37,989 nucleotides of DNA, taken from the IMG/VR virus record IMGVR_UViG_3300037452_000034, positions 1 through 37,989 of that record. The stretch is one strand, 5' to 3'. Both the position numbers and the translations under genes were made by a program. Position 1 is the stretch's first letter, and each line of letters begins with the position of its first letter. Under the pieces are notes generated by a model, which was given only the letters and a program-made list of their open reading frames with translations, was not told the DNA's origin and searched no databases. This document shows, one piece after another, positions 7,567 through 15,479 of this stretch. The DNA comes from a virus.

Positions 7567-8991
7567 ATGGGCCAGAGCCGATACTTCTCTTCGGTGGCAG
7601 AGCCGACTACTCTGACCTCGGGGATCTCCAATACTCAGACCACCATTCCACTGCAAAGCCTCACCGGATACCCGATCAACTACCCGTACACGATCGCACT
7701 CGACTACGGCACCAGCCTGGAAGAGCTGTGCGATGTCACTTCGGCTGCTGGCCTCAACGTCAATGTGACTCGGGCTGTCGACTCCACATCCGCTGCCGCG
7801 CATGCCCTGGGTGCGAACGTCAGGCACGTCTCCAGTGCCCGTGACTTCACCGAGTATGACACCCATGTCAATACTGACAACGGCGTACACGGTATCGTCA
7901 GTATCTCCGATGTGGTCGGTACGACCGATGTGCAGACACTGACCAACAAGACCCTTGTCGACCCTGTCATCAACGGTCCGATCCCGAATATGGTCATCGG
8001 TCCTTCGAGTGGCGTGGGTGCCACAACCCTGACGGTACAAGGATTGACCGGCCAGACTGCAGACCTGATCTATGTCGAGAACGCTGCCAGTACTGGTCTG
8101 ATCGCAGTCAACCCTGTCGGCGATGTGGTGATCTCACCGGTTGACACGGCAACCAACGTCGACCTGGTCTCGATCAACCCCACTGCCCCGACTGCCGCAC
8201 AGTTCCTTCTGGCCCTGCGCAACAACGGCAACCTTGCTTTCGGCGTTCAGGCCGAGGGCAACACCCTTGTGAAGGCACTGAACACTGTCACGACTCCGCT
8301 CACCGTCACGGCACCCACAGGTTCGGCCACCGATGTGGCCGACTTCTATGCACCCAGTGGCAACCTGGCGTTTGCCGTACAGAACACTGGTGGCGTCGCA
8401 GTCACCAACAGCACCACTACTGCAGTACCGCTGACCGTCAATGCTCCGACTGGGCAGTCTGCCAACCTTGCCTCGTTCGAAGTCAACTCGACCCAGCTGT
8501 TCGGCATCCTGCCCAGTGGTGGGATCATCAACAACGGTCCCATTAACGGCAACTGGGTGGGCTACTCCACTTCCAACACCACCCGGACCAGCAACACCAC
8601 GCTGACCGCTGACACGTTCCTGACGATTCCACTCGGAGTGCCAGGCACGTATGCCATTGACGGGATCATCTTCTACAACGGTGCCAACGGATCCTCGGAC
8701 ATCAAGTACCAGTTCCAGTTCACTGGCACTCTGACCAACAGCCTGTTGCAGCTCCTTGCTCCTGCTGTTGCAGGATCCACCCTGCAGCCTGCTGTCGTAT
8801 CCGCAGCGGTCGGTACGACCCTGACGTCGGGCACATTCGGTACTCCGTCGCTCATCGGTATGCGAGTCAACGGAACCGTGGTCGTATCGGCATTCGGGTC
8901 ACTCACCTTCTACTGGGCACAGAACACCAGCAACGCCACTGCTACCACCGTCATGCAGGGATCGTACATCAGGGCAACCCGAATCGTCTGA
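7567..8991 (+). CDS. Tail fibre / receptor-binding protein
   Basis: 474 residues, low in charge, rich in Thr, Asn, Val and Gly. Residues around 115-125 carry DVQTLTNKTLVDPVINGP; the TLTNKTL phrase is common in phage tail fibres. The middle has at least three imperfect repeats, each ending in a phrase such as TPLTVTAPTG or VPLTVNAPTG followed by a D/S-F and a G-N-L or G-I-L-P turn, as in beta-solenoid shafts. The C-terminal third looks like a globular beta tip, the likely host-binding part. No enzymatic motif seen. Confidence 0.7.
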   Translation: MGQSRYFSSVAEPTTLTSGISNTQTTIPLQSLTGYPINYPYTIALDYGTSLEELCDVTSAAGLNVNVTRAVDSTSAAAHALGANVRHVSSARDFTEYDTHVNTDNGVHGIVSISDVVGTTDVQTLTNKTLVDPVINGPIPNMVIGPSSGVGATTLTVQGLTGQTADLIYVENAASTGLIAVNPVGDVVISPVDTATNVDLVSINPTAPTAAQFLLALRNNGNLAFGVQAEGNTLVKALNTVTTPLTVTAPTGSATDVADFYAPSGNLAFAVQNTGGVAVTNSTTTAVPLTVNAPTGQSANLASFEVNSTQLFGILPSGGIINNGPINGNWVGYSTSNTTRTSNTTLTADTFLTIPLGVPGTYAIDGIIFYNGANGSSDIKYQFQFTGTLTNSLLQLLAPAVAGSTLQPAVVSAAVGTTLTSGTFGTPSLIGMRVNGTVVVSAFGSLTFYWAQNTSNATATTVMQGSYIRATRIV

Positions 8992-9000
8992 GGGGGCGGC

Positions 9001-11100
9001 ATGGGCTTTTACTCCATGGTCAACCGAATCCCTCAGAAGATATCTGGTCGGGTCGGTCTGTCCTCAGGCAACTACCAGTTGCAAAGCAACATCTTTGACT
9101 GGGCACTCGGAGGAGTGCCCCTGCTGTCCGCTACCGACGACCAGAAGCCTGACGTCGAATCCCCAGTGGACCAGCGCAAGCAGCAGTTCGACAGCTACAA
9201 GGACCCTGGCGAGTACTCGCTCAACCAGTGGTGGCTTCGGTCCCAGTCAGAGTTCAACGGTGGAGCTGGGATCGTCTACCAGGACCCCGACACCCAGGAT
9301 ACATACCTGATCACGAAGAACACCAGGTATGAGACTTCACTGGGTATCGACCCTTTCACTGACTACAGCCAGATCAGCCTGCTAAGGCAGGCGAATCCTT
9401 CAGCAGTACTGCCAACTGGTCTCGACCAGGGATTCTCGTACAACGCATTCCTCCAGACTTTCAACAGCTCTACCGGTGGAGACAATGTCTTCATCGCACG
9501 AGGACACTCGATCTACAACGCGACCGTAGGGGTCGCGGACATCACCTTGAACGGCACCGCCGTCCTGCCGACAGAGACAGGCCACGACTTCGGGATTACC
9601 GGGGGAATAGCGTACCTCGGTGGTGGAGCGCAGGGTGGCAACGAGATCTTCGTGTACCAGGACCAGTTCGCCACTGGTGACGACGGAGTATGGTCATGCA
9701 CTGAAGCCGGTATCACCACGAACATCTATGCCGGTGACGGCCTGCACAATACGAAGGTCATCAAGTTCGCCAAGGGACAGCTCCTGCTGTCCTCCGGGAA
9801 CAACCTGTACCAGCTCAACACCACCGGATCCCGCACTGCCCTTCCCACCCCGGTTGCTGTCGCACCGCAGGGGCAGGTCATCACCTCGATGACCGAGGGG
9901 CCTGACGCTGTCTATGTCTCAGCCAACGACGGGTACTGCGGGTATGTCTACAAGACGACCTACGCCACCACTCCGGTCACCCTGATCAACGGCCTTGAGC
10001 AGATAGCAGTGCTCCCTGCAGGGGAGCAGATCAACGACATAGCCTTCTATGTCGGTACCTACCTGATCCTGGCAACCGACCAGGGGGCCCGTGTCGCGAG
10101 TGTGTCTGCCACCGGACTGTCCTACAGCCCGCTGAACTTCAACTTCCCGAAGAAGGTCGGGCAGACCAACGGCTGCAAGGGTATCGCCTTCTACGGCACC
10201 GTTGCTGTGATCGGAACGTACAGCTACCTCCCACAGCACGACGGCGCCTGGGGCACCTTTGCCATCGACCTCGGGACTGTCAATACTGACAACGTCACCG
10301 GCTTCACTACGAACGCCTGGACCAGGTGGACGTACAATAGCGGGACGGCTGAACCGGTCTGGGATGTGGCAGTCACGCAGTCTGGGCGAGTGCTCTACAC
10401 GAGCCTGATCCCCAGCAATGTAATCCAGGGCACACTGTGGGTCGAGCATGCCACCAACCTGGTCAGTGAGGGATACCTTCAGACCGGCCGGTGCCGGTTC
10501 AATACCCTCGCACCAAAGCTGTTCAAGTACTTCTCGATCAGGACTCCTCCACTCGAGGGATCCCTGTCGGTATCAGTGCTGGATGCTGGTGGCGGTGAGA
10601 CACCGTACATCACCTACACCAATGCCATCTCCCCGGAAGTCACCGACGTATCGATCACGTATCCGTACGGGCAGCAGGACTACATCCAGCTGAAGTTCTA
10701 CCTGTTCGCCTCCACCACTGCACCTTCGCAGGGTGCCAGCATGAACGGCTGGCAGATCAAGGCGCTTCCCGGTGAGACCAAGCAGAGGACCTTGAGCAAG
10801 TGGTTCCTCTGCTTCAACAACCAGCAGGACAAGGCCGGGAACCGCATAGGCGGTGACCTGTACGCACTGGATACTCTCAATCAGATACGCCTGATGTGCC
10901 AGCGCGGTGACACTGTCAACTTCCAGGACCTCATCAACAATGTGTCGACATCAGTGGTGATCGACACCTACCAGTTCGTGATGATGGCTCCGCCTGGACC
11001 GAACCAGGAGAACTACGGTGGCTACTTGAAGATCAATATGAGGACCGTCGCTGACGACGTCCCACCGATCCCGGCTACCGTCGGACAGCAGGTGGATTGA
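9001..11100 (+). CDS. Large beta-propeller-like tail protein
   Basis: 699 residues, the largest complete tail gene here. It begins MGFYSMVNRIPQKISGRVGL, then a series of beta repeats in which each blade shows hydrophobic strands followed by G-x-x-Y or D-x-x-Y turns (GKGQLLLSSGNNLYQLN; PDAVYVSANDGYCGYVYK). This is the pattern of propeller-type tail nozzle or stopper proteins in short-tailed phages. The C-terminal 150 residues (GWQIKALPGETKQRTLSKWF; TVNFQDLINN) look like a separate beta domain. GGGGCGGC precedes the ATG. Fold and role are inferred. Confidence 0.6.
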   Translation: MGFYSMVNRIPQKISGRVGLSSGNYQLQSNIFDWALGGVPLLSATDDQKPDVESPVDQRKQQFDSYKDPGEYSLNQWWLRSQSEFNGGAGIVYQDPDTQDTYLITKNTRYETSLGIDPFTDYSQISLLRQANPSAVLPTGLDQGFSYNAFLQTFNSSTGGDNVFIARGHSIYNATVGVADITLNGTAVLPTETGHDFGITGGIAYLGGGAQGGNEIFVYQDQFATGDDGVWSCTEAGITTNIYAGDGLHNTKVIKFAKGQLLLSSGNNLYQLNTTGSRTALPTPVAVAPQGQVITSMTEGPDAVYVSANDGYCGYVYKTTYATTPVTLINGLEQIAVLPAGEQINDIAFYVGTYLILATDQGARVASVSATGLSYSPLNFNFPKKVGQTNGCKGIAFYGTVAVIGTYSYLPQHDGAWGTFAIDLGTVNTDNVTGFTTNAWTRWTYNSGTAEPVWDVAVTQSGRVLYTSLIPSNVIQGTLWVEHATNLVSEGYLQTGRCRFNTLAPKLFKYFSIRTPPLEGSLSVSVLDAGGGETPYITYTNAISPEVTDVSITYPYGQQDYIQLKFYLFASTTAPSQGASMNGWQIKALPGETKQRTLSKWFLCFNNQQDKAGNRIGGDLYALDTLNQIRLMCQRGDTVNFQDLINNVSTSVVIDTYQFVMMAPPGPNQENYGGYLKINMRTVADDVPPIPATVGQQVD

Positions 11101-11101
11101 C

Positions 11102-11389
11102 ATGTTCGAGAACATCACAGGGTATGTCATCCTGGTCGTGGCAGCTGTCGCTTCGCTGGTCGGAGGCATCATCGCTGGCAGGGCTCAAGCCCTGCAAGGA
11201 CACGCCAGCATCAACCAGCTACTGCAGTCCAAGGTTGACTTCCTGGAGAACCAGAACAATGGACAGGCCGAGCAGATAGCACGCATGGAACTGCAGCTTG
11301 AAGTCCTCAAGGACATGGTCACTCAGAGGTCCGAGGTCGCGGAAGTCAAGGCCATCGTCACCAGGATCGCAGAGAAGGTGGGTGTATGA
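11102..11389 (+). CDS. Membrane-anchored coiled-coil protein (holin or spanin-like)
   Basis: 95 residues. One hydrophobic segment at about residues 7-25 (YVILVVAAVASLVGGIIAG), then an amphipathic helix to the end with heptad-like spacing (LLQSKVDFLENQNNGQAEQI). The N-in or N-out orientation is not clear. Next to a peptidoglycan-binding protein and another membrane protein at the end of the late operon, it is probably part of the lysis set. GTGT-ATGA coupling leads to the next gene. Confidence 0.6.
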   Translation: MFENITGYVILVVAAVASLVGGIIAGRAQALQGHASINQLLQSKVDFLENQNNGQAEQIARMELQLEVLKDMVTQRSEVAEVKAIVTRIAEKVGV

Positions 11390-11628
11390 GTACGGACTGC
11401 CCGTGGTTCAAGAAGGAGATCATCCAGTCTCCGACCAGGGAGTTCGACATCGATGCCGTCAGGCACGTGCAGCGGGTACTGCACTGCGAGGAGACGGGCA
11501 GGATGGATGAGCCCACAAGGCAGGCCATTCGTGGCCTGCAACTGCTGTTCGGTATGACAATCACTGGTACAATCAACCTCTCGGTTGCACAGGAGGTCGA
11601 CCGTCTCATCCCGATTGGTGCTTGGTGA
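11386..11628 (+). CDS. Stand-alone peptidoglycan-binding domain protein
   Basis: 80 residues, overlapping the previous gene by ATGA. Residues about 18-75 match the PG_binding_1 three-helix layout: V-R-H-V-Q-R-V-L, then TGRMDEPTRQAIRGLQ and a final TGTINLSVAQEVDRL. In most endolysins this domain is fused to a hydrolase; here it is alone, while the catalytic DUF1906 lysin lies 21 kb away at 32360-33169. It may target a partner to the wall or belong to the virion tip. Confidence 0.7.
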   Translation: MSTDCPWFKKEIIQSPTREFDIDAVRHVQRVLHCEETGRMDEPTRQAIRGLQLLFGMTITGTINLSVAQEVDRLIPIGAW

Positions 11629-11634
11629 AGCGAA

Positions 11635-11847
11635 TTGAAAACAACCTGGGCGAAGGTTGCCCGTTCCGTACTAGCGACCCTGATCGGCCTGGCACCTGTT
11701 GTGCCAGAACTCGCGGCCAAGCTGGGAGTCAGTACGACTGCCGGTGTCAGCGCGGCAATCCTCGCAGTCGCGGGGACAATCACACGGATCATGCAGATCC
11801 CCACCGTTGATGCCAAGGTAGATGCCTGGCTCAAAGTAAAGGAGTGA
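11635..11847 (+). CDS. Small two-segment membrane protein, probable holin
   Basis: 70 residues from TTG 11635. Two hydrophobic stretches (about 10-30 and 37-52, SVLATLIGLAPVVPEL and AGVSAAILAVAGTITRI) are joined by a short polar turn, with a basic N-terminus and a Lys-rich C-terminus. Size and topology fit class II-type holins, which time lysis by forming membrane holes. The candidate pair 31721-32373 competes for this role. Confidence 0.6.
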   Translation: MKTTWAKVARSVLATLIGLAPVVPELAAKLGVSTTAGVSAAILAVAGTITRIMQIPTVDAKVDAWLKVKE

Positions 11848-11850
11848 CCC

Positions 11851-12165
11851 ATGTCGGGTCTTGACAACACTTCCGAAACGCTGCGCACCAGCGCAGCGAC
11901 TACCAACGTCCTCACCCAGAACGACTACGTCCTGCTTCTGGCGGCTCTGACTGGTGCCACTGCGGTTACCCTGCCGAGTGCTGCGACTGTCCAGCCCGGC
12001 CGTCCCTATACTGTCTACAAGGACGCCTCCGCTCAGACTGTCACTATCACCCCGGCGACCGGTACCATTGACGGTGGTGCGAACACCACCCTGGCTACCG
12101 GTGCTGCCCACGCGAAGCAGTTCATCACCGACGGTACCAACTGGTTCACGCTGACCGCTTACTGA
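11851..12165 (+). CDS. Small beta-rich tail tip / fibre-associated protein
   Basis: 104 residues with a strong AAGGAG SD. Polar and beta-rich. The sequence runs from a Ser/Thr N-terminus through L-L-L-A-A-L-T-G-A-T-A-V-T-L-P and Y-T-V-Y-K-D-A-S to FITDGTNWFTLTAY at the end. This resembles short phage surface proteins whose last strand has the ITDGTNWF phrase. It is the last gene before the late terminator. Probably a virion surface or fibre accessory protein. Confidence 0.6.
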   Translation: MSGLDNTSETLRTSAATTNVLTQNDYVLLLAALTGATAVTLPSAATVQPGRPYTVYKDASAQTVTITPATGTIDGGANTTLATGAAHAKQFITDGTNWFTLTAY

Positions 12166-12178
12166 TCCACAGAACAAT

Positions 12179-12213
12179 GAAGCCCCATCCCACTACTCCT
12201 GGGATGGGGCTTC
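12179..12213 (+). terminator. Intrinsic terminator of the late operon
   Basis: A perfect 13-bp stem, GAAGCCCCATCCC (12179-12191) with GGGATGGGGCTTC (12201-12213), 9-nt loop, followed by ATTTGTATTTC. It lies 13 nt after the last plus-strand stop and 13 nt from the end of the convergent minus-strand gene, so it may stop both transcripts, although the U-run is better on the plus strand. Confidence 0.85.
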
Positions 12214-12226
12214 ATTTGTATTTCTA

Positions 12227-12451
12227 CTACTTCACTTCGTGCAGTCCATGCTTCCAGGTTCCGTCATGGAACAAGGTGATGGACACTCTGTCCTCGCCTC
12301 GGGCTCGCTCGGCAACCTTGAGGGTGCTGTAGGTTGCCCAGCCGTGAGCATCACGGCGCTGACTCTCGGACTGAACGAGCCAGATGATGCCCCACATTGC
12401 GTAGCACTTACATCCATCGGCGTGCAGCGTGCAACCCCTCTCGCTGCTCAC
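12227..12451 (-). CDS. Small protein of unknown function
   Basis: 74 residues from GTG 12451, overlapping the upstream stop by GTGA. N-terminal Cys/His cluster (GCTLHADGCKCY), then a mixed alpha/beta domain (WLVQSESQRRDAHGWATYST) ending HDGTWKHGLHEVK. It is the last gene of the minus-strand early block, converging on the late terminator. Possible metal site; no family recognised. Confidence 0.6.
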   Translation of the reverse strand: MSSERGCTLHADGCKCYAMWGIIWLVQSESQRRDAHGWATYSTLKVAERARGEDRVSITLFHDGTWKHGLHEVK

Positions 12452-12687
12452 TCGTCCGCCGCCTTGCTCATGGTCTCTTCGTCCTGGTTGAAGTCCTCCT
12501 TGGTCAGGCCGAACTGCCTACCGATCTCATCCCAGGTGATCCAACCGGTCTCCTGGGTCAGCTCCCCTGTTGGCTCTCCGTACGCCGCCGCATGGGCGGC
12601 GAACTCCTGCGGATTCAGGTCGAACTCAAGCTGTTCAGGATACTCCGGCGCATCGAACACTCCGGACTCTGGGCCGTACGGTGTCAC
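12448..12687 (-). CDS. Small acidic protein
   Basis: 79 residues from GTG 12687, coupled at both ends by GTGA overlaps. Acidic, with many Glu, Pro and Phe (EYPEQLEFDLNPQEFAAHA) and a C-terminal helical part containing ITWDEIGRQFGLTKEDF, which resembles a short helix-turn-helix. Could be a protein-binding or DNA-mimic type early factor; no direct evidence. Confidence 0.6.
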   Translation of the reverse strand: MTPYGPESGVFDAPEYPEQLEFDLNPQEFAAHAAAYGEPTGELTQETGWITWDEIGRQFGLTKEDFNQDEETMSKAADE

Positions 12688-12884
12688 GTGTTGCCTCCGT
12701 CCACGTTCACGATCTGGTAGTTCAGGATCTCCTTCACCAGTACCGGACCGATGTCGGTCGGAATGGTGACATTGGTGAAGAGCTGCTGCCTGAGCTGCAG
12801 CTCAGTCCCGTTCTGGTAGCTTGCTGTTGCCACTCGACTGTTGGTCAGGAAGAACTTTACCCTGAGGATTCCAGGTCCTGCCAC
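12684..12884 (-). CDS. Small protein of unknown function
   Basis: 66 residues from GTG 12884, which overlaps the preceding TAG by one base. Predicted beta strands (ILRVKFFLTNSRVATASY) and a Gln/Leu-rich middle. No motif recognised. Supported by tight coupling to both neighbours. Confidence 0.55.
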   Translation of the reverse strand: MAGPGILRVKFFLTNSRVATASYQNGTELQLRQQLFTNVTIPTDIGPVLVKEILNYQIVNVDGGNT

Positions 12885-13063
12885 TAGATCAGCCGCCTGA
12901 ACCGTGCCTCGGCAAGCAGGATCTTGTACTCGTCCGCAGTGAAGGTCTCACCAGGAGAGTCGTAGTAGTCGTCCAGCAGCATGTTGATGGTGCTGCTGTC
13001 CATGCCTCGGAGGTTGCGCCTGAACGTGATGAGCTTGCGGTCTGCCTTCTTGAGGATGTTCAT
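12884..13063 (-). CDS. Small helical protein
   Basis: 59 residues from ATG 13063 (ATGA overlap with the upstream gene). Basic N-terminus (MNILKKADRKLITFRRNLR), then an acidic stretch with LLDDYYDSPGETF and a helical end. No motif recognised. Overlap at both ends and normal codon use support expression. Confidence 0.55.
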   Translation of the reverse strand: MNILKKADRKLITFRRNLRGMDSSTINMLLDDYYDSPGETFTADEYKILLAEARFRRLI

Positions 13064-13224
13064 CGGATGAGACCTCGCTTCTTCATCTCATCACGGAGAA
13101 CGTCCACGTAGTCAGGATCGACGTGCTTACCCATGCTGCGCATGGCAAGGACCTTGTCCCATACCCGCGTCAGGTAATCGTCGGACCATGTCTTCACCTT
13201 CTCATCCTGCGGGAACTTGGTCAT
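13060..13224 (-). CDS. Small charged helical protein
   Basis: 54 residues from ATG 13224. Nearly all helical and strongly charged (FPQDEKVKTWSDDYLTRVWD; RDEMKKRGLIR). Couples to the next gene by ATGA. It lies one base after the stop of the 13226-13447 gene. Function unknown. Confidence 0.55.
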   Translation of the reverse strand: MTKFPQDEKVKTWSDDYLTRVWDKVLAMRSMGKHVDPDYVDVLRDEMKKRGLIR

Positions 13225-13225
13225 G

Positions 13226-13447
13226 CTACTCCACCTCTCGCTTCTCTATGTAGAACTGGTCCAGGTCCATGCCATAGGTTGTGGCATTGAAGACCGAGTG
13301 GTTGTCTGTCCACTGGCCCTTGAGGCCAGTGACGTGCTTGTCGAGCCAGTCGACTGCCTTCTCCTCATCCTGGAAGATGCGGATGAGATCGACACCACCG
13401 AAGCCGGTCGTGTCTGAGTAGTCATTCCATACCAGGAACACGTTCAT
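13226..13447 (-). CDS. Small early protein, tandem paralogue A
   Basis: 73 residues. Shares a clear pattern with the gene just upstream: M-N-x-x-L-V-W-N-D, then D-L-I-x-x-F-x-D-x-x-K-A-x-x-W-L-D-x-x-V-T, a G-x-W-x-x-NHSVF core, G-M-x-L-D-x-F-Y at the end. The pair is a tandem duplication that has diverged to about half identity. The aromatic and acidic pattern suggests a compact alpha/beta fold. Function unknown. Confidence 0.65.
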   Translation of the reverse strand: MNVFLVWNDYSDTTGFGGVDLIRIFQDEEKAVDWLDKHVTGLKGQWTDNHSVFNATTYGMDLDQFYIEKREVE

Positions 13448-13453
13448 GCTCTC

Positions 13454-13684
13454 CTACTCCTTCAGTGCGTGAGATGCTACATAGAACTTATCCAGGACCA
13501 TGCCAACGGAGGTCGAGTAGAACACGGAGTGGTTGTTACTCCACTTCCCATCGTGGGAAGTGACATACTCATCGAGCCATGCCATCGCCTTCTTGCGGTC
13601 GGCGAAGACCTCAATGAGGTCACTGCTCATTGGGCTGTCGTACTCTTCCGCCCAGTCATTCCACACAAGCCACACGTCATTCAT
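13454..13684 (-). CDS. Small early protein, tandem paralogue B
   Basis: 76 residues, paralogue of the 13226-13447 product (shared LVWND, DLI, KA-x-x-WLD, NHSVF and FY positions). The ATG overlaps the stop of the primase gene (ATGA). The duplication is separated from its partner by only 6 nt. Function unknown; such duplicates often arise in phage early regions that counter different host targets, but that is inference. Confidence 0.65.
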   Translation of the reverse strand: MNDVWLVWNDWAEEYDSPMSSDLIEVFADRKKAMAWLDEYVTSHDGKWSNNHSVFYSTSVGMVLDKFYVASHALKE

Positions 13685-14319
13685 TCTTCAATCCTGTCCA
13701 GTAGGTACTGCCTGCCGCGCTGAAGGTAGATGCTGTTCACATCTTCCCCTGCTGGCATCGGTACGTCAATCGCCACATCACAGTTTGACAGCACCAGGTT
13801 GGCGAAGTCACGTCCGGCGCTGTCGCCGTCCGAGAACACGTAGATCCGACTGAAGTCCTGCATGATGGAGGACCAATGGGGCTTCCACTTGGTGGCCCCT
13901 GAGACGCCCATAGCAGGCATCCCGCACATCTTGAGTACGATAGTGTCAAGCTCCCCCTCGCAGAGGCACAGGAAGTCTCCTGCACGCCTGTACGAGGTCA
14001 CTCCGTAGAGGTTGGACTCCAGTCCCTTGGACTGCATGTACTTGCTGTGCTCCGGGATGCTCTTGCAATCGTGGTCCTTCAGGCACCGGAACGACATATT
14101 GACTGGGCCCTTGTCCGTCACGTACGGGATGGCGAGCCTGCCAGTCATGTACTTGTGCTCAGCTGGCGGATCCACGACGACCCCCAGGTCGGCGCGCTCT
14201 GCGGTTGCCCGATCGATACCCCGACCTTCGAGATAGGCGAGTGCTTGCCCGAGGTGAGTCCTGTACTGGGCAGTCGCTGTCGCGAAGAATTGCCTCTGCT
14301 CGGTCGAGAGCATCTCCAT
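13681..14319 (-). CDS. DnaG-like primase, TOPRIM subunit
   Basis: 212 residues. TOPRIM signature: Glu121 in CEGELD (120-125), then SDGDSAGRDFA (163-173) with Asp164 and Asp166, which bind the catalytic metal in primases. Residues 28-46 (YLEGRGIDRATAERADLG) match the segment before the TOPRIM fold in DnaG. The zinc domain is missing; it is encoded by the upstream gene in another frame. ATG 14319 has AAGGGG 6 nt upstream, so this is a separately initiated protein. Together the two should form a split primase that makes RNA primers for phage replication. Confidence 0.85.
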   Translation of the reverse strand: MEMLSTEQRQFFATATAQYRTHLGQALAYLEGRGIDRATAERADLGVVVDPPAEHKYMTGRLAIPYVTDKGPVNMSFRCLKDHDCKSIPEHSKYMQSKGLESNLYGVTSYRRAGDFLCLCEGELDTIVLKMCGMPAMGVSGATKWKPHWSSIMQDFSRIYVFSDGDSAGRDFANLVLSNCDVAIDVPMPAGEDVNSIYLQRGRQYLLDRIEE

Positions 14320-14551
14320 GTGTCACCCCTTCATGCTTTGCTATCAGGTGCTCTGCCCGTCCACGCATTCCACAGGAGTGGCAGACGAACAACTGCAGTG
14401 TGGTGTTGACGGACGCAGAGGCGTCCGAGTCCGGGTGGAACGGACACTTGACCGACTTCCACCCGAGCCCTTCGGCTACCGCAACCATCCCGTAATATTC
14501 CAGGATGGGACCGATCGGGAACAGCGGGTCGTCAGACCCTGTTCGGCTCAT
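14159..14551 (-). CDS. DnaG-like primase, CHC2 zinc-binding subunit
   Basis: 130 residues from ATG 14551. Residues 36-60 are a CHC2 zinc ribbon: Cys36, His39 (CPFHPDSDASAS), Cys57 and Cys60 (FVCHSCG), the N-terminal template-binding module of DnaG primases. The last 50 residues are basic (Arg/Ser/Gly-rich) and overlap the TOPRIM gene by 161 nt in a different frame. That tail may be a real nucleic-acid-binding extension or simply read-through. Confidence 0.8.
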   Translation of the reverse strand: MSRTGSDDPLFPIGPILEYYGMVAVAEGLGWKSVKCPFHPDSDASASVNTTLQLFVCHSCGMRGRAEHLIAKHEGVTHGDALDRAEAILRDSDCPVQDSPRASTRLSRRSGYRSGNRRARRPGGRRGSAS

Positions 14552-14718
14552 GCATCCTCGACGGTGAACGAGCCGACCCTGAAGTCAGCATCGATCTTCT
14601 CGATCAGCCACTCGTCCGGATAGTCAGCAGCTACCCAGCGGGTGTACTGCTCGTCAGTCATCTGGCACTCGTACTCATGCGGATTGCCAAGACTGATGTC
14701 GAACGTGATGGTCTTCAC
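14548..14718 (-). CDS. Small acidic protein
   Basis: 56 residues from GTG 14718, with GTGA overlap upstream and ATGA overlap to the primase zinc subunit. Acidic and aromatic (EQYTRWVAADYPDEWLIEKI), predicted alpha/beta. No motif recognised. The tight coupling to the primase genes may reflect a replication accessory role, without direct evidence. Confidence 0.55.
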   Translation of the reverse strand: MKTITFDISLGNPHEYECQMTDEQYTRWVAADYPDEWLIEKIDADFRVGSFTVEDA

Positions 14719-14909
14719 GCTTCCGTCACCCTGTCGATGTAGAAGTCCAGCTCGCTGGCCACATCATCGGTGATGAAGTCGGCGAACTCATCGTAGTCGG
14801 CGTCGCTTTCTGTCTTCCTGTACTTCAGGTATAGCTCTTCCGCCTTGTCCAGCAGGGTCAGCCTGACCGAGGCCCTGTCTACAACCACATCAACGTTTAC
14901 GACTATCAT
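14715..14909 (-). CDS. Small acidic helical protein
   Basis: 64 residues from ATG 14909. A beta hairpin start (MIVVNVDVVVDRASVRLTL) is followed by acidic helices (ADYDEFADFITDDVASELDF). Very acidic overall, so a DNA-mimic or protein-binding role is possible. Coupled downstream by GTGA. Confidence 0.55.
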   Translation of the reverse strand: MIVVNVDVVVDRASVRLTLLDKAEELYLKYRKTESDADYDEFADFITDDVASELDFYIDRVTEA

Positions 14910-14922
14910 GCTTAACCCTCCG

Positions 14923-15312
14923 TCACTGACCGACTACCATCTTAGCCAACTGCGCACTTCGTTCCAGTACCTCCACCAGATCCATCAGATCCTTCCAGAG
15001 CTTCACGAAGTTGGCTCCGTCCATCGTGACGTACCAGTCGGCCGGACTGCCCTTACGGGCGCGCTTGTGCCAGACGACTCCGTACGGAGCGTTAGCGTTG
15101 GTTGCCTCTCGGTTAGCTTCATCCAACCAACCAGCAAGCTCCATTCGCTGGTGATCCTTGACCTCGATAACCAAGTGCTCACTCAGGTTGATGTCGCCCT
15201 TGTCGTTGGCTCCCGACAGGGTCCGACGCTCAGCCGATTCGAAACCAACTGAGTGCAGGTAGTTAACGACGGCCGTCTCAGCGGCGGTACCCCTAGCCTT
15301 CTGCTTGCTCAA
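14923..15312 (-). CDS. Archaeal-type Holliday junction resolvase / PD-(D/E)XK nuclease
   Basis: 129 residues from TTG 15312, overlapping the upstream stop (TTGA) with GAGGTGGG upstream. The PD-(D/E)XK core is clear: Glu12 in the first helix (AAETAVVNYL), Asp40 in NDKGDI, and Glu50-Val-Lys52 (VIEVKD). This layout is that of Hjc-like resolvases, which cut four-way DNA junctions during recombination or before packaging. Length fits that family (about 120-140 residues). Confidence 0.78.
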   Translation of the reverse strand: MSKQKARGTAAETAVVNYLHSVGFESAERRTLSGANDKGDINLSEHLVIEVKDHQRMELAGWLDEANREATNANAPYGVVWHKRARKGSPADWYVTMDGANFVKLWKDLMDLVEVLERSAQLAKMVVGQ

Positions 15313-15479
15313 CTGCCCCACCTCTCGTCCAGCTTCTTCTTCAGGTAGTAGGCGTTCTCCATGAACCGGGCCAGATCGGCTCGCTTCTGGCTGCACTCGT
15401 CGTCATTCCGGCAGCCGCACTTCTTCTTGTCGTGAAGTGCGATCTCCTTCTTGACTTCCTTCCAGTTCTCTTCACTCAT
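15309..15479 (-). CDS. Small zinc-finger-like protein
   Basis: 56 residues from ATG 15479. Charged, with Cys at 21, 23 and 29 (KKCGCRNDDECSQK) inside two helices. The Cys group resembles that of the next upstream small gene, so the two may be distant relatives. The stop overlaps the TTG start of the resolvase gene. Function unknown. Confidence 0.55.
   Translation of the reverse strand: MSEENWKEVKKEIALHDKKKCGCRNDDECSQKRADLARFMENAYYLKKKLDERWGS

Noticed and set aside
14159-14551. A programmed frameshift joining the two primase parts
   Set aside because: The TOPRIM gene has its own ATG with AAGGGG 6 nt upstream and a complete N-terminus, so separate starts explain it better.
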